Shown in pieces: positions 48,643-57,477 of a DNA stretch of 64,000 nucleotides. The stretch is from Rhodococcoides corynebacterioides NBRC 14404. Its GTDB lineage: Bacteria > Actinomycetota > Actinomycetes > Mycobacteriales > Mycobacteriaceae. Location of the stretch: contig NZ_BCWV01000008.1 of NCBI RefSeq assembly GCF_001894765.1, positions 1 to 64,000 of the forward strand, written 5' to 3'. The notes under the pieces were generated by a model. It saw only the letters and a program-made list of their open reading frames with translations. It did no database searches and was not told the DNA's origin. Both the position numbers and the translations under genes were made by a program. Numbering within the stretch: position 1 is the stretch's first letter; the number at the start of each line of letters is the position of its first letter.

Positions 48643-49856
48643 GACGACACCGTCCGGTACGGCGCGAGTTCGGTCCGCGCGATGGTGCGCTTGTGCACCT
48701 CGTCGGGGCCGTCGGCGAGTCGCAACGTGCGCAGGTGGGCGTACATCGACGCGAGCGGGAAGTCGTCGGACACCCCGCCGCCGCCGTGCACCTGGATGGC
48801 GCGATCGACGATCTTCAGCGCCATGGCGGGAGCGGCGACCTTGATGGCGGCGATCTCGACCCGAGCCTCCTTGTTGGAGAACTCGTCCATCATCCAGGCG
48901 GCCTTGAGCGTGAGCAGCCGGGCCATCTCGATCTCGATGCGCGCCTCCGCGATCCAGTCCTGGATGTTCGCCTGCGCCGCAATGGGTTTGCCGAACGCGA
49001 CGCGTGACGACGCCCGCGCGCACATCAGCTCCAGCGCCCGCTCCGCCATCCCGATCGCGCGCATGCAGTGGTGGATGCGTCCCGGGCCCAACCGAGCCTG
49101 GCCGATCATGAACCCGGCACCCGGACCGGCGAGGACGTCCTTGCCGGGGACGCGCACGTTCTCGAACAACACCTCGGCGTGACCCTCGCGGTCCTGGTAG
49201 CCGAACACCGGCAGCCCGCGGAGCACGGTGACGCCGGGGGCGTCCATGGGGACGACCATCATCGACTGCTGCTCGTACGTCGCCGCCTCGGGCGCGGTCT
49301 TGCCCATGACGATCATGACCCGGCAGTTCGCGTGCAGCGCGTTCGAGGTCCACCACTTGCGCCCGTTCAGGATCCAGTCGTCCCCGTCGGCCGTCATCGA
49401 CATGGCGATGTTGGTGGCGTCCGAACTCGCGACGGCCGGCTCGGTCATGGCGAACGCGGACCGGATCTCCCCGTTCAGCAGCGGCGTGAGCCACGTCCGC
49501 TTGTGCTCGTCGGAGCCGAACCGGGTGAACACCTCCATGTTTCCGGTGTCCGGCGCCGAGCAGTTGCAGGCCTCCGGCGCGATGGCCGGGCTGCGGCCCA
49601 TGATCTCCGCGAGGGGCGCGTACTCGGCGTTGGTCAGACCGGGGCCGTACTCGGGGTCCGGGTGGAACAGGTTCCACAGTCCGCGGGACCGGGCCTCGGA
49701 CTTGAGGTCCTCGAGGATCGCCGGCTGGTGGTGCGGGTCGCCGGACTCGCGAATCTGCTGCTCGTACACCGCTTCCGCGGGATAGACGTGCTCGTCCATG
49801 AAGGCGAGCAGCCGCTCGCGGTAGTCGAGGCAACGGTCGGTGAAGGAGAAATCCAT
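48639..49856 (-). CDS. Acyl-CoA dehydrogenase, ACAD10/11-type
   Basis: 405 residues. Instead of the usual TEPxxGSD the FAD loop reads [17 protein letters not shown], the variant typical of the ACAD10/11 clade. Other landmarks: [39 protein letters not shown], and [33 protein letters not shown] near the end. In that clade the enzyme eliminates phosphate from 4-phosphoacyl-CoA rather than performing plain beta-oxidation. Start ATG 49856; the longer frame is spurious. Confidence 0.92.
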   Translation of the reverse strand: MDFSFTDRCLDYRERLLAFMDEHVYPAEAVYEQQIRESGDPHHQPAILEDLKSEARSRGLWNLFHPDPEYGPGLTNAEYAPLAEIMGRSPAIAPEACNCSAPDTGNMEVFTRFGSDEHKRTWLTPLLNGEIRSAFAMTEPAVASSDATNIAMSMTADGDDWILNGRKWWTSNALHANCRVMIVMGKTAPEAATYEQQSMMVVPMDAPGVTVLRGLPVFGYQDREGHAEVLFENVRVPGKDVLAGPGAGFMIGQARLGPGRIHHCMRAIGMAERALELMCARASSRVAFGKPIAAQANIQDWIAEARIEIEMARLLTLKAAWMMDEFSNKEARVEIAAIKVAAPAMALKIVDRAIQVHGGGGVSDDFPLASMYAHLRTLRLADGPDEVHKRTIARTELAPYRTVSS

Positions 49857-49861
49857 GCGGG

Positions 49862-50734
49862 TCAGCCCTGTCTGGTGTCGGCGGCGGGATCGGGAGTGCT
49901 GCGGTCGGGAGCGTTGCCGTCGGGAGCGCTGCGTTCCAGAGTGCTGCGGTAGCGGCGCATTCCGGCGATCCACCGGTCGTAGTCGGCGCTCTTGTGCGAG
50001 TACATCGTCAGGACCTGCGGGTGCGGGAGAATCAGGAAGCGTTCGGCCTCCATGCCGTCGAGCGTCATCCGCGCGACGTCCTCGGGTTCGAGGACGTCGC
50101 CGCCGGCGCTCGTCACCGCCGCGGCGGCCACCGACGCGCCCTCACGGTCGCTGTCGAAGCCGGAGTTCAGCAGTGCCGTGTTCACCCCCATCGGGCACAG
50201 ACAGCTGACGGCGACGCCCCGATCGCCGTAGGTGACCGACAACCACTCGGCGAACCCGACGGCCGCGTGCTTGGACACCGAGTAGGTGGCCGAGCCGATC
50301 TGGGTCAGCAGGCCGGCCGCGGATGCCGTGGTCAGGAAGTACCCGGGCGTTCCGCGCTCGAGCCAGCGCGGAACCACCAGGCGCGCGGCGCGCACGTGGG
50401 CGAGCACGTTGACGTTCAGCGCCGTCGACCACGCGGCGTCGGTGCTGTCGAGGCCCATCCCGGCCGTGGTGCCCGCGTTGGCGACGAACACGTCGAGCGG
50501 CCCGAAGGTCGACTCCGCCAGATCCACCGCCGCGGCGATGACGGCGTCGTCGGCCACGTCGCCGCCGAGCGCCCGCGCTCGCTCACCGAGCCGATCCGCG
50601 ACCGCCTGCGCCGCATCACCGTCCAGATCGACGACCACCACCCGATTACCCGCGTCGACCAGCGCCGACGCCAGTGCGGCACCGATGCCGGCGCCACCTC
50701 CGGTGACGACCGCGACCCTGTCCGTCATTCGCAT
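49862..50734 (-). CDS. Short-chain dehydrogenase/reductase
   Basis: About 290 residues. Cofactor motif [17 protein letters not shown], the NAG motif [10 protein letters not shown], and the catalytic Ser, Tyr, Lys in [23 protein letters not shown]. In the operon it could reduce a 4-oxoacyl-CoA to the 4-hydroxyacyl-CoA. A TACTAT hexamer ends seven bases before ATG 50734, so the mRNA may be leaderless; ATG 50728 is an alternative start. It is the first gene of the SDR-ACAD-APH transcript. Confidence 0.9.
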   Translation of the reverse strand: MRMTDRVAVVTGGGAGIGAALASALVDAGNRVVVVDLDGDAAQAVADRLGERARALGGDVADDAVIAAAVDLAESTFGPLDVFVANAGTTAGMGLDSTDAAWSTALNVNVLAHVRAARLVVPRWLERGTPGYFLTTASAAGLLTQIGSATYSVSKHAAVGFAEWLSVTYGDRGVAVSCLCPMGVNTALLNSGFDSDREGASVAAAAVTSAGGDVLEPEDVARMTLDGMEAERFLILPHPQVLTMYSHKSADYDRWIAGMRRYRSTLERSAPDGNAPDRSTPDPAADTRQG

Positions 50735-50805
50735 CGTTCCGATAGTAGGCACGGGTGAGCCAGGTCACGACAGGAGGGGCCGCGGTCCGACCGGAGGCGG
50801 CCGGC

Positions 50806-52290
50806 TCAGAACGAGGTGCGCTTCTTCTCCTGCTCGAGCACGGCGTCGAGATCCTTCAGCCGATCCATCGAACTGACGGCGCGGCGGGTGCGCATGTTCG
50901 AGGCCAGCAGGTCGCGGTGGCGGTGGGTGAAGGCCCAGTACCCGGCGGTGAAGGGGCACGCGTCCTCGCCCAGCCGCTTCTTCGGGTCGAACGCACATCC
51001 CTTGCAGTAGTCCGTCATTCGGTCGATGTAGGCACCGCCCGAGGCGTACGGCTTGGTGGCGATGATGCCGCCGTCGGCATGCTGGCTCATGCCCACGACG
51101 TTCACGGGCATCACCCACTCGTACCCGTCGACGAAGTGTTCGGTGAACCACCGCGTGAGTGCGCGCGGATCGTAACCCTGTTGCAGCGCATGGTTTCCCA
51201 GGATCATCAACCGCGGGATGTGGTGCACCCACCCGCGATCGTGGACACCCGCGAGCGAGTCCGACAGGCAGGCCGCGGTGACCTCTTCCGCGTCGAGGCT
51301 GGCGAACCACGGCGGCAGCGGCGTGTCCGCGCCCATCTCGTTCTTGTCGATGTAGCTGTCGTCGAGATGCCAGTAGAGGTGCCAGACGTACTCACGCCAC
51401 CCGAGGATCTGCCGGACGAATCCCTCGACGCTCGCCAGCGGAGCATCGCCGTCCCGGTAGGCCTTCTCCGCCGCGCGCGCAGCCTCGAGCGGGTGCAGCA
51501 CCCCCAGATTGAACGGCACGCTGAGCAGCGAGTGCGACATCGTCCAGTCCGCGGCCATGACGGCGTCCTCGTACGGACCGAACGTCGACAGCCGCGTGTC
51601 GACGAACGTCGCGAGTGCATGCCGCGCCTCGTCCGCCGTCACCGCGAACCGACGCGGGCCGTCGATGCCGGACCACTGCACGTCCATCCCGTCGAGATCG
51701 CTCCGGACCTGCTCGTCGATCTCGTCCTCGGTGGGCCACCACGGTTCCGGGACACCCAGCGTCGCCTGCTTCTTCGGGGGCTTCTCGCGGTTCTCGGCGT
51801 CGAGATTCCACGTACCGCCCTCGGGATCCTTGCCGTCCATGAGCACCCCGAACCGCCGCCGCTGATCGCGGTAGAAGTTCTCCATGACGAACGAGGTGCG
51901 ATTGCCCGCCCACTCGGCGAAGTCCTCGCGCGACAGCGCGAAGGTGGGGGTGGGCAGAACCTCCTCGACCAGGCCCTCCTCCGCCAGGGCGGCGACGAAC
52001 GCCTCGGCCCGGCGCGACGTCGGCTGATGGACCACCACGGGCCGGCCGACGTTCTCGAGCGCCTCGCGGTAGGTGTCGGTCCGCAGGTGGATCGCGCGGT
52101 CCCCGAGCTCGTCGGCGAGGTGCCGCATCCCCGACAGCAGCAGGTGCGCCTTCTGCCGGTGCCCCCGCCGACGACCCAGCGCGCCTGCGGATTCGACGAT
52201 CACCACCTCGCGGTCCTTCGTCTCGTCGGACGAGTGCACGTGGGGGCCGAGCTGGTCCGCGAAGACCCAGAGCGGTGCGGGTGTGGCCAT
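50806..52290 (-). CDS. Iron-sulfur bacterial cryptochrome/photolyase (FeS-BCP, PhrB-like)
   Basis: 494 residues. It belongs to the deoxyribodipyrimidine photolyase-related proteins rather than classical class I photolyases. The [4Fe-4S] cysteines are Cys341, Cys429, Cys432 and Cys445; their spacing (88, 3, 13) equals that of Agrobacterium PhrB, a (6-4) photolyase. FAD-site segments AADWTMSHSLLSVPFNLG, VEGFVRQILGWREYVWHLYW and MPVNVVGMSQHADGGIIATKPYASGGAYI are intact. It probably repairs UV (6-4) photoproducts in light; a sensory role is possible. Confidence 0.93.
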   Translation of the reverse strand: MATPAPLWVFADQLGPHVHSSDETKDREVVIVESAGALGRRRGHRQKAHLLLSGMRHLADELGDRAIHLRTDTYREALENVGRPVVVHQPTSRRAEAFVAALAEEGLVEEVLPTPTFALSREDFAEWAGNRTSFVMENFYRDQRRRFGVLMDGKDPEGGTWNLDAENREKPPKKQATLGVPEPWWPTEDEIDEQVRSDLDGMDVQWSGIDGPRRFAVTADEARHALATFVDTRLSTFGPYEDAVMAADWTMSHSLLSVPFNLGVLHPLEAARAAEKAYRDGDAPLASVEGFVRQILGWREYVWHLYWHLDDSYIDKNEMGADTPLPPWFASLDAEEVTAACLSDSLAGVHDRGWVHHIPRLMILGNHALQQGYDPRALTRWFTEHFVDGYEWVMPVNVVGMSQHADGGIIATKPYASGGAYIDRMTDYCKGCAFDPKKRLGEDACPFTAGYWAFTHRHRDLLASNMRTRRAVSSMDRLKDLDAVLEQEKKRTSF

Positions 52291-52385
52291 GGGTGATCAT
52301 TCCCCGCCGCGTCCGTACCCAATCGAGGCCCGATCGCGGCCGGACCGGGCCGGTGAAACGAGAGCGGAGGGGGTACGCACCGGCC

Positions 52386-52598
52386 ATGACGTACACGAAG
52401 GGCACCAAGGTTCAGTGGAAGTGGGGCGAGGGCACCGCCGAGGGCAAGGTGGTCGAAGTCCACAAGGAGAAGGTGAGCAAGAAGATCAAGGGGTCGGACA
52501 TCACTCGCAACGGCACCGACGACAACCCGGCGTACCTGCTCGAGCAGGAGGACGGCGCACAACTGCTCAAACTGGACAGCGAGCTGGAGAAGGACTGA
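52386..52598 (+). CDS. Small Tudor-like protein (DUF2945/HVA1)
   Basis: 70 residues, MTYTKGTKVQWKWGEGTAEGKVVEVHKEK and a charged tail. This is the Hva1_TUDOR family, small proteins of unknown function that are often found near stress and DNA-repair genes. Start ATG 52386. It lies divergent to the photolyase, 96 bp away, and is followed by a terminator hairpin, so it is a one-gene transcript. Confidence 0.85.
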   Translation: MTYTKGTKVQWKWGEGTAEGKVVEVHKEKVSKKIKGSDITRNGTDDNPAYLLEQEDGAQLLKLDSELEKD

Positions 52599-52609
52599 CC
52601 GTGCACGGT

Positions 52610-52640
52610 GGCCGGTCGGCGCAGATGCCGACCGGCCTTA
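52610..52640 (+). terminator. Terminator hairpin after the Tudor-like gene
   Basis: An 11-bp perfect stem (52610-52620 with 52627-52637) closes a six-base loop and is followed by TTA. It begins 12 bases after the stop codon. The remaining 140 bp before the next gene show no obvious promoter. Confidence 0.8.
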
Positions 52641-52783
52641 CTGCGCACTCTGCACTATCGACGAACTTCCTCTTGCGCATCCGGCCGCACAGGGCATGCT
52701 GTGAAGCACGCCACAGGCAGCGCACCACAGCATGCTCCGGCCGTTCACGAGACGGCCCGAGCCGGCGCAGGAGGGACACGATC

Positions 52784-53911
52784 ATGACCCCGTCGCACGA
52801 GCGACTCCTCGACTCCGTCGACGAGTCCCCGACACCGCACGACCGCCGACCACGGCCGGTGGACCGCATCGCCCATCCGGTCCAGTTGGTACAGCCCGAC
52901 GGCCGACGCGTCCACGATCGCGAGTACTGGGGCCTCGTCTCCGACGTGACCGCCGACGACATGCTGGCCCTCTACACCGACATGGTGGTGGCCCGGCGCA
53001 TCGATACCGAGGCCACCGCCCTCCAGCGGCAGGGCGAACTCGGGCTGTGGGCACCACTCCTCGGCCAGGAGGCTGCGCAGGTCGGCTCCGCCCGCGCCTT
53101 CGCCCGTGACGACTACGTCTTCACCAGCTACCGCGAGCACGCCGTCGCGTACTGCCGCGGCGTTCCCGTCGAGAAGCTCACGGCCCTCTGGCGAGGAACC
53201 GCCCATGCGGGCTGGGATCCCACCGAGTACGGCATCACCAATCCGGCGATCATCGTCGGCGCGCAGGGCCTGCACGCCACCGGATACGCGATGGGCACCC
53301 GATTCGACGGCGTCGACGCCGCCACCGTCGCCTACTTCGGCGACGGCGCCACCAGTGAGGGCGACATCTCCGAGGCGCTGTCGTTCTCCGTCGCCTTCGG
53401 CGCGGGAGTCGTCTTCTTCTGCCAGAACAACCACTGGGCAATCAGCGAACCCGTCTCGCTGCAGACACCGGTCCCGCTGGCCACTCGCGCGGCCGGCTTC
53501 GGGATGCCGGCGATCCGCGTCGACGGCAACGACGTCCTCGCCGTGCTCGCCGTGACCCGCGCGGCCGCGCACCGCGCCCGCACCGGCGGCGGACCGACGT
53601 TCGTCGAGGCCATGACCTACCGCATGGGCCCGCACACCACGTCGGACGATCCCACCCGATACCGGCCCGGCGCCGAACGCGACGTCTGGGCGGGCCGCGA
53701 TCCCCTGCTCCGGCTGGAACGACTCCTCGACCGTGAGAACGTCCTCACCGACGATGCCCGGTCCCGCGTGTCCGCGACCGCCGACGACGTGGCCGCCCGC
53801 CTGCGTGCGGCCACCGTCGGGGCTCCCGACCCGGATCCCGCCACCCTGCTCGACCACGTCTACGCCGAGCCCCACTCGCTCGTCGACAGCCAGAAGGAGG
53901 CTCTGCGATGA
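52784..53911 (+). CDS. 2-oxoisovalerate (branched-chain) dehydrogenase E1 alpha
   Basis: 375 residues. TPP-binding GDG at 186-188 with NN at 215-216 (YFGDGATSEGDISEALSF ... FFCQNNHWAI), plus the TSYREHAVAYCRG loop. With E1 beta it decarboxylates branched 2-oxoacids and passes the acyl group to lipoyl E2. Pyruvate or another 2-oxoacid cannot be excluded; the sequence and the nearby valine operon favour branched-chain substrates. ATG 52784 with GGAGGG upstream; the stop overlaps the beta gene. Confidence 0.9.
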   Translation: MTPSHERLLDSVDESPTPHDRRPRPVDRIAHPVQLVQPDGRRVHDREYWGLVSDVTADDMLALYTDMVVARRIDTEATALQRQGELGLWAPLLGQEAAQVGSARAFARDDYVFTSYREHAVAYCRGVPVEKLTALWRGTAHAGWDPTEYGITNPAIIVGAQGLHATGYAMGTRFDGVDAATVAYFGDGATSEGDISEALSFSVAFGAGVVFFCQNNHWAISEPVSLQTPVPLATRAAGFGMPAIRVDGNDVLAVLAVTRAAAHRARTGGGPTFVEAMTYRMGPHTTSDDPTRYRPGAERDVWAGRDPLLRLERLLDRENVLTDDARSRVSATADDVAARLRAATVGAPDPDPATLLDHVYAEPHSLVDSQKEALR

Positions 53912-54948
53912 CCACCGCCACCCCCATCCGTCCCGAGGGACCCGCCTCCGATCGGCCGGACGACTCCCCCTCGGATCGCGTCACCGGCACCCTCGGACGC
54001 GCCATCACCGCAGGCCTGCGCGCTGCGCTCGAGGCCGATCCGAAGGTGATCCTCATGGGCCTCGACATCGGCAAACTCGGCGGCGTCTTCCGCATCACCG
54101 ACGGACTGCAGAAGGACTTCGGCGAACACCGCGTCCTGGACATGCCCCTCGCGGAATCGGGCATGGTCGGCACCGCGTTCGGGTTGGCGCTCCGCGGCTA
54201 CCGACCGGTGGTGGAGATCCAGTTCGACGGCTTCGTCTACCCGGCTTTCGATCAGATCGTCTCGCAGGTGGCCAAGATCAGGTACCGCACCGCGGGCCTG
54301 GTCGGTGCCCCGATGGTCATCCGCATCCCCTACGGCGGCGGAATCGGTGCCGTCGAACACCACTCGGAATCACCCGAGGCGTACTTCGCGCACACGGCGG
54401 GGCTGCGCGTGGTCGCGCCCAGCACGCCCCACGACGCCTACTGGATGATCCAGCAGGCCGTCACCTCCGACGATCCCGTGATCTTCTTCGAGCCCAAGCG
54501 CCGCTATTGGGACAAGGGCGCGTGGTCACCGGCCGCACCGGATCTGCCGCTCGACCGGGCCCGCATCATGCGCATGGGCACCGACGCGACCGTCGTCACC
54601 TACGGATCGACCGTGGGCACCGCCGTGCTCGCGGCCGAGGTCGCCGAGCAGGAGGGGCGCAGCCTCGAGGTGGTCGACCTGCGTTCGCTCTCCCCTCTCG
54701 ACATGGACACGGTCTGCCGCTCCGTGCGCCGCACGGGACGCCTCGTGGTGGCACACGAGGACACCGGGTTCCTCGGCATCGCATCCGAGATCGCCGCGCA
54801 GGTCTCGCGGGACTGCTTCTACTCGCTCGAGGCGCCGGTGGAGCGGGTCACGGGGTTCCACGTGCCCTACCCGGCCGCTCGCCTCGAACGCCATCACCTG
54901 CCCGACGTCGACCGCATCCTGGCGGGAGTGGACGCCGTGCTTCGCTGA
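53908..54948 (+). CDS. 2-oxoisovalerate dehydrogenase E1 beta
   Basis: 346 residues. Transketolase-like beta subunit: VILMGLDIGKLGGVFRITDGLQKDFGEHRVLDMPLAESGMVGTAFG-type region, then YPAFDQIVSQVAKIRYRTAG, and a C-terminal domain with DLRSLSPLDMDTVCRSVRRTGRLVV. ATG 53908 overlaps the alpha stop by four bases. No E2 or E3 gene follows; the next gene encodes an unrelated membrane protein. Confidence 0.93.
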   Translation: MTTATPIRPEGPASDRPDDSPSDRVTGTLGRAITAGLRAALEADPKVILMGLDIGKLGGVFRITDGLQKDFGEHRVLDMPLAESGMVGTAFGLALRGYRPVVEIQFDGFVYPAFDQIVSQVAKIRYRTAGLVGAPMVIRIPYGGGIGAVEHHSESPEAYFAHTAGLRVVAPSTPHDAYWMIQQAVTSDDPVIFFEPKRRYWDKGAWSPAAPDLPLDRARIMRMGTDATVVTYGSTVGTAVLAAEVAEQEGRSLEVVDLRSLSPLDMDTVCRSVRRTGRLVVAHEDTGFLGIASEIAAQVSRDCFYSLEAPVERVTGFHVPYPAARLERHHLPDVDRILAGVDAVLR

Positions 54949-55014
54949 CCCGACCGGAGGGGTGACCGAGCTCTCACAGACGGTTGCCAGGATGACGGTC
55001 CATCATGGTGTGCC

Positions 55015-55665
55015 GTGAGCACCTCGACCACCGAGCAGATCGTCCTGTCCGTCCGACGGTCCACGCCGCGGTTGTGGCTGGCCGCGGCCGTCGGCACCGT
55101 GACCCTCGTCGTTCTCTACGCCGCGCTCCCCCTGGCCGGCGTCGCGTATCCGACGGCCAGGCCGATCCTCGAACCCGTGACCGGCCCTGCCGCGCGCGTG
55201 TTGTCCGCGATCGACGTCACCGCCGTGCTGGTGGTGGTGGCGGCATTGACTGTCGTCTCGATCGTGCGTGCCCTTCCGTACGGCATCGGCGCGGTGCTCA
55301 TGCTCTGCCCGGGCGCCCCGCTCACCGCCGCGGCCGCGCGGTCCTGGTTGCCCGAGTCCGTGCTGGCCTCCGCCCATCCCGACGGTCGGATCGTGGCGGT
55401 CGCGTCGCTGGTCGCCGCGGCGTCCCTGGTGGTCCCGCCCCGCGTCCGCCCGGCGGTTCTCGGCCTCGGACTCGCCGCGACGGCCGCGGTGGCCCTGGCC
55501 GCCGTCGTCACCGCGGCCGCGTCGATCGTCGGCGTGCTCGGCGCCCTGGCGATCACCGGAACCTGGTGGGCACTGGCCGCCGTGGTCATGGCGCACTCGC
55601 CGATCGCGGCCCGACGCGAGCGCAAGAACCCCCTCGACACGGCAGCCCTGAAGCTCCGCCGCTGA
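55015..55665 (+). CDS. Integral membrane protein of unknown function
   Basis: 216 residues, Ala/Val-rich, with about five membrane segments (around 22-45, 62-82, 120-138, 145-170, 178-195). No conserved motif is recognised. It begins with GTG 55015, 66 bases after the E1 beta stop and without an obvious ribosome-binding site. Composition fits real coding sequence, but the family is unknown to me. Confidence 0.6.
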   Translation: MSTSTTEQIVLSVRRSTPRLWLAAAVGTVTLVVLYAALPLAGVAYPTARPILEPVTGPAARVLSAIDVTAVLVVVAALTVVSIVRALPYGIGAVLMLCPGAPLTAAAARSWLPESVLASAHPDGRIVAVASLVAAASLVVPPRVRPAVLGLGLAATAAVALAAVVTAAASIVGVLGALAITGTWWALAAVVMAHSPIAARRERKNPLDTAALKLRR

Positions 55666-55723
55666 CGGCGGGCTCCAGGGCTGCTTCGGTGATCGGGACG
55701 TCACCTACGCGGTTGGAAGAAAC

Positions 55724-57163
55724 TCAGAGCGCCTTGAGCTCCTCGATGACCGAGTTGACGGACTTCTTCGCGTCACCGAAGAGCATCGAGGTGCGGTCCG
55801 CGGTGAACAGCGGATTGTCGATGCCCGCGTAGCCGGAGCTCATCGACCGCTTGAGCACGATCACCGACCGCGACTCGTCGACGTTGAGAATCGGCATCCC
55901 GTGAATGGGCGAGCTCGGATCGTTGCGGGCCGCGGGATTGGTGACGTCGTTCGCGCCGATGACGAGGGTGACATCGGTGCGGGAGAACTCCCCGTTGATG
56001 TCGTCCATCTCCTTCATCGAGTCGTACTCCACGTCCGCCTCGGCGAGCAGGACGTTCATGTGCCCGGGCATGCGGCCGGCCACCGGGTGAATGGCGTACT
56101 TCACCTCGACGCCCTTCGACTCGAGGATCGACGCCATGTCCTTCACCGCGTGCTGCGCCTGAGCCACGGCCAACCCGTAGCCCGGCACCACGATGACCTG
56201 CGAGGCGTAGGCCATCTGGATGGCCGCGTCCGCCGCGGAGGTGGACTTGACGGTCCCACCGCCCTCGCCGGCGACACCGGCCGCGGCCGCGCCGCCACCG
56301 AACGACCCGAAGACGATCGCCGGGATGGACCGGTTCATGGCCGTCGCCATGAGATTGGTGAGGATGGTGCCGGACGCGCCGACGATCATGCCCGCGACGA
56401 TCATCGCGGTGTTGTTCAGCGCCAGGCCCGCGGCCGCGGCCGACAGACCGGTCAGAGCGTTGAGCAGCGAGATGACCACCGGCATGTCCGCGCCGCCGAT
56501 CGGGAACACCACGAACAGACCCATCAGGCCCGCCGCGACCAGCACGATCACGATCCACCGGACCGCCGTGCCCTCACCGGGAGTGGCGTGGATGCCGATC
56601 CACACCGACGCGGCCACCGCCACGAGCAGCAGCACCATGTTGAGCAGCTGGAACGTGCGGGCGTTGGCGACGAACGCCTTCTCCACCTTCTTGTTCAGCA
56701 GTTCCTGCAGCTTCGCGAACGCCACCAGCGAACCCCAGAAGGACACGGACCCGATCACCGCGGCGAACAGCGACCCGACCACGATGTGGACCGTCGGCTC
56801 CTCCCCGTGCTGGAAGGCGGAGAACCCGTCGGTCTCGAGGAACTCCGACCACGCGATCAGCGCCACGGTGCCGCCACCGACGCCGTTGAACAGGGCGACC
56901 AGCTGCGGCATCGCCGTCATCTTCGTGCGCTTGGCCGGCGGCACACCCAGGATCACACCGATCGCCAGGCCGGCGGCGATGAGGATCCAGTTGATCGCGG
57001 CGGTGTCGCGCACCTCGATCAGCGTGGCCACCACGGCCACACCCATACCGACGGCGGCGATCCAGTTGCCGCGCACGGCGGTCTTGGGACCGGTCAGGCC
57101 CATCAGGCCGTAGATGAACAGGGCGAAGGCGGCGATGTAGAGCACCGCGACGAGGTTGTTCAC
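55724..57163 (-). CDS. pntB: NAD(P) transhydrogenase beta subunit
   Basis: 479 residues. About eight membrane segments (domain II) followed by the NADP-binding domain III with VIVVPGYGLAVAQAQHAV, RMPGHMNVLLAEADVEYD and LVIGANDVTNPAARNDPSSPIHGMP. The enzyme uses proton entry to drive hydride transfer from NADH to NADP. The start overlaps the pntAb stop (ATGA). Confidence 0.96.
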   Translation of the reverse strand: MNNLVAVLYIAAFALFIYGLMGLTGPKTAVRGNWIAAVGMGVAVVATLIEVRDTAAINWILIAAGLAIGVILGVPPAKRTKMTAMPQLVALFNGVGGGTVALIAWSEFLETDGFSAFQHGEEPTVHIVVGSLFAAVIGSVSFWGSLVAFAKLQELLNKKVEKAFVANARTFQLLNMVLLLVAVAASVWIGIHATPGEGTAVRWIVIVLVAAGLMGLFVVFPIGGADMPVVISLLNALTGLSAAAAGLALNNTAMIVAGMIVGASGTILTNLMATAMNRSIPAIVFGSFGGGAAAAGVAGEGGGTVKSTSAADAAIQMAYASQVIVVPGYGLAVAQAQHAVKDMASILESKGVEVKYAIHPVAGRMPGHMNVLLAEADVEYDSMKEMDDINGEFSRTDVTLVIGANDVTNPAARNDPSSPIHGMPILNVDESRSVIVLKRSMSSGYAGIDNPLFTADRTSMLFGDAKKSVNSVIEELKAL

Positions 57164-57477
57164 TTCTCCGCCCCCTCACGCGCGACGGGCTTCGACTTGA
57201 ACATGCCCAGCATGCGGTCGGTGACGAGGAAGCCACCGACGACGTTGAGGGTGCCGAAGATCAGGGCGACGAATGCGATGATGCGCACGCCCCACGACGC
57301 GTCCTCGGGCAACCGGCCCAGGACGATCAGCGCGCCGAGCACGACGATGCCGTGGATGGCGTTGGTGCCCGACATCAGCGGCGTGTGCAGCGTGTTGGGC
57401 ACCTTGGAGATCACGGCGAAACCCACGAACCCGGCGAGAACCAGGATCGCGATGTTCGCGAGCAAGGACAGGTACAT
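57160..57477 (-). CDS. pntAB: NAD(P) transhydrogenase alpha subunit part 2
   Basis: 105 residues with three membrane segments (IAILVLAGFVGFAVISKVP, AIHGIVVLGALIVLG, IIAFVALIFGTLNVVGGFLV). This is the membrane part of alpha in the three-subunit form of the enzyme, as in M. tuberculosis (Rv0156). Its first base overlaps the pntAa stop. Confidence 0.94.
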   Translation of the reverse strand: MYLSLLANIAILVLAGFVGFAVISKVPNTLHTPLMSGTNAIHGIVVLGALIVLGRLPEDASWGVRIIAFVALIFGTLNVVGGFLVTDRMLGMFKSKPVAREGAEK

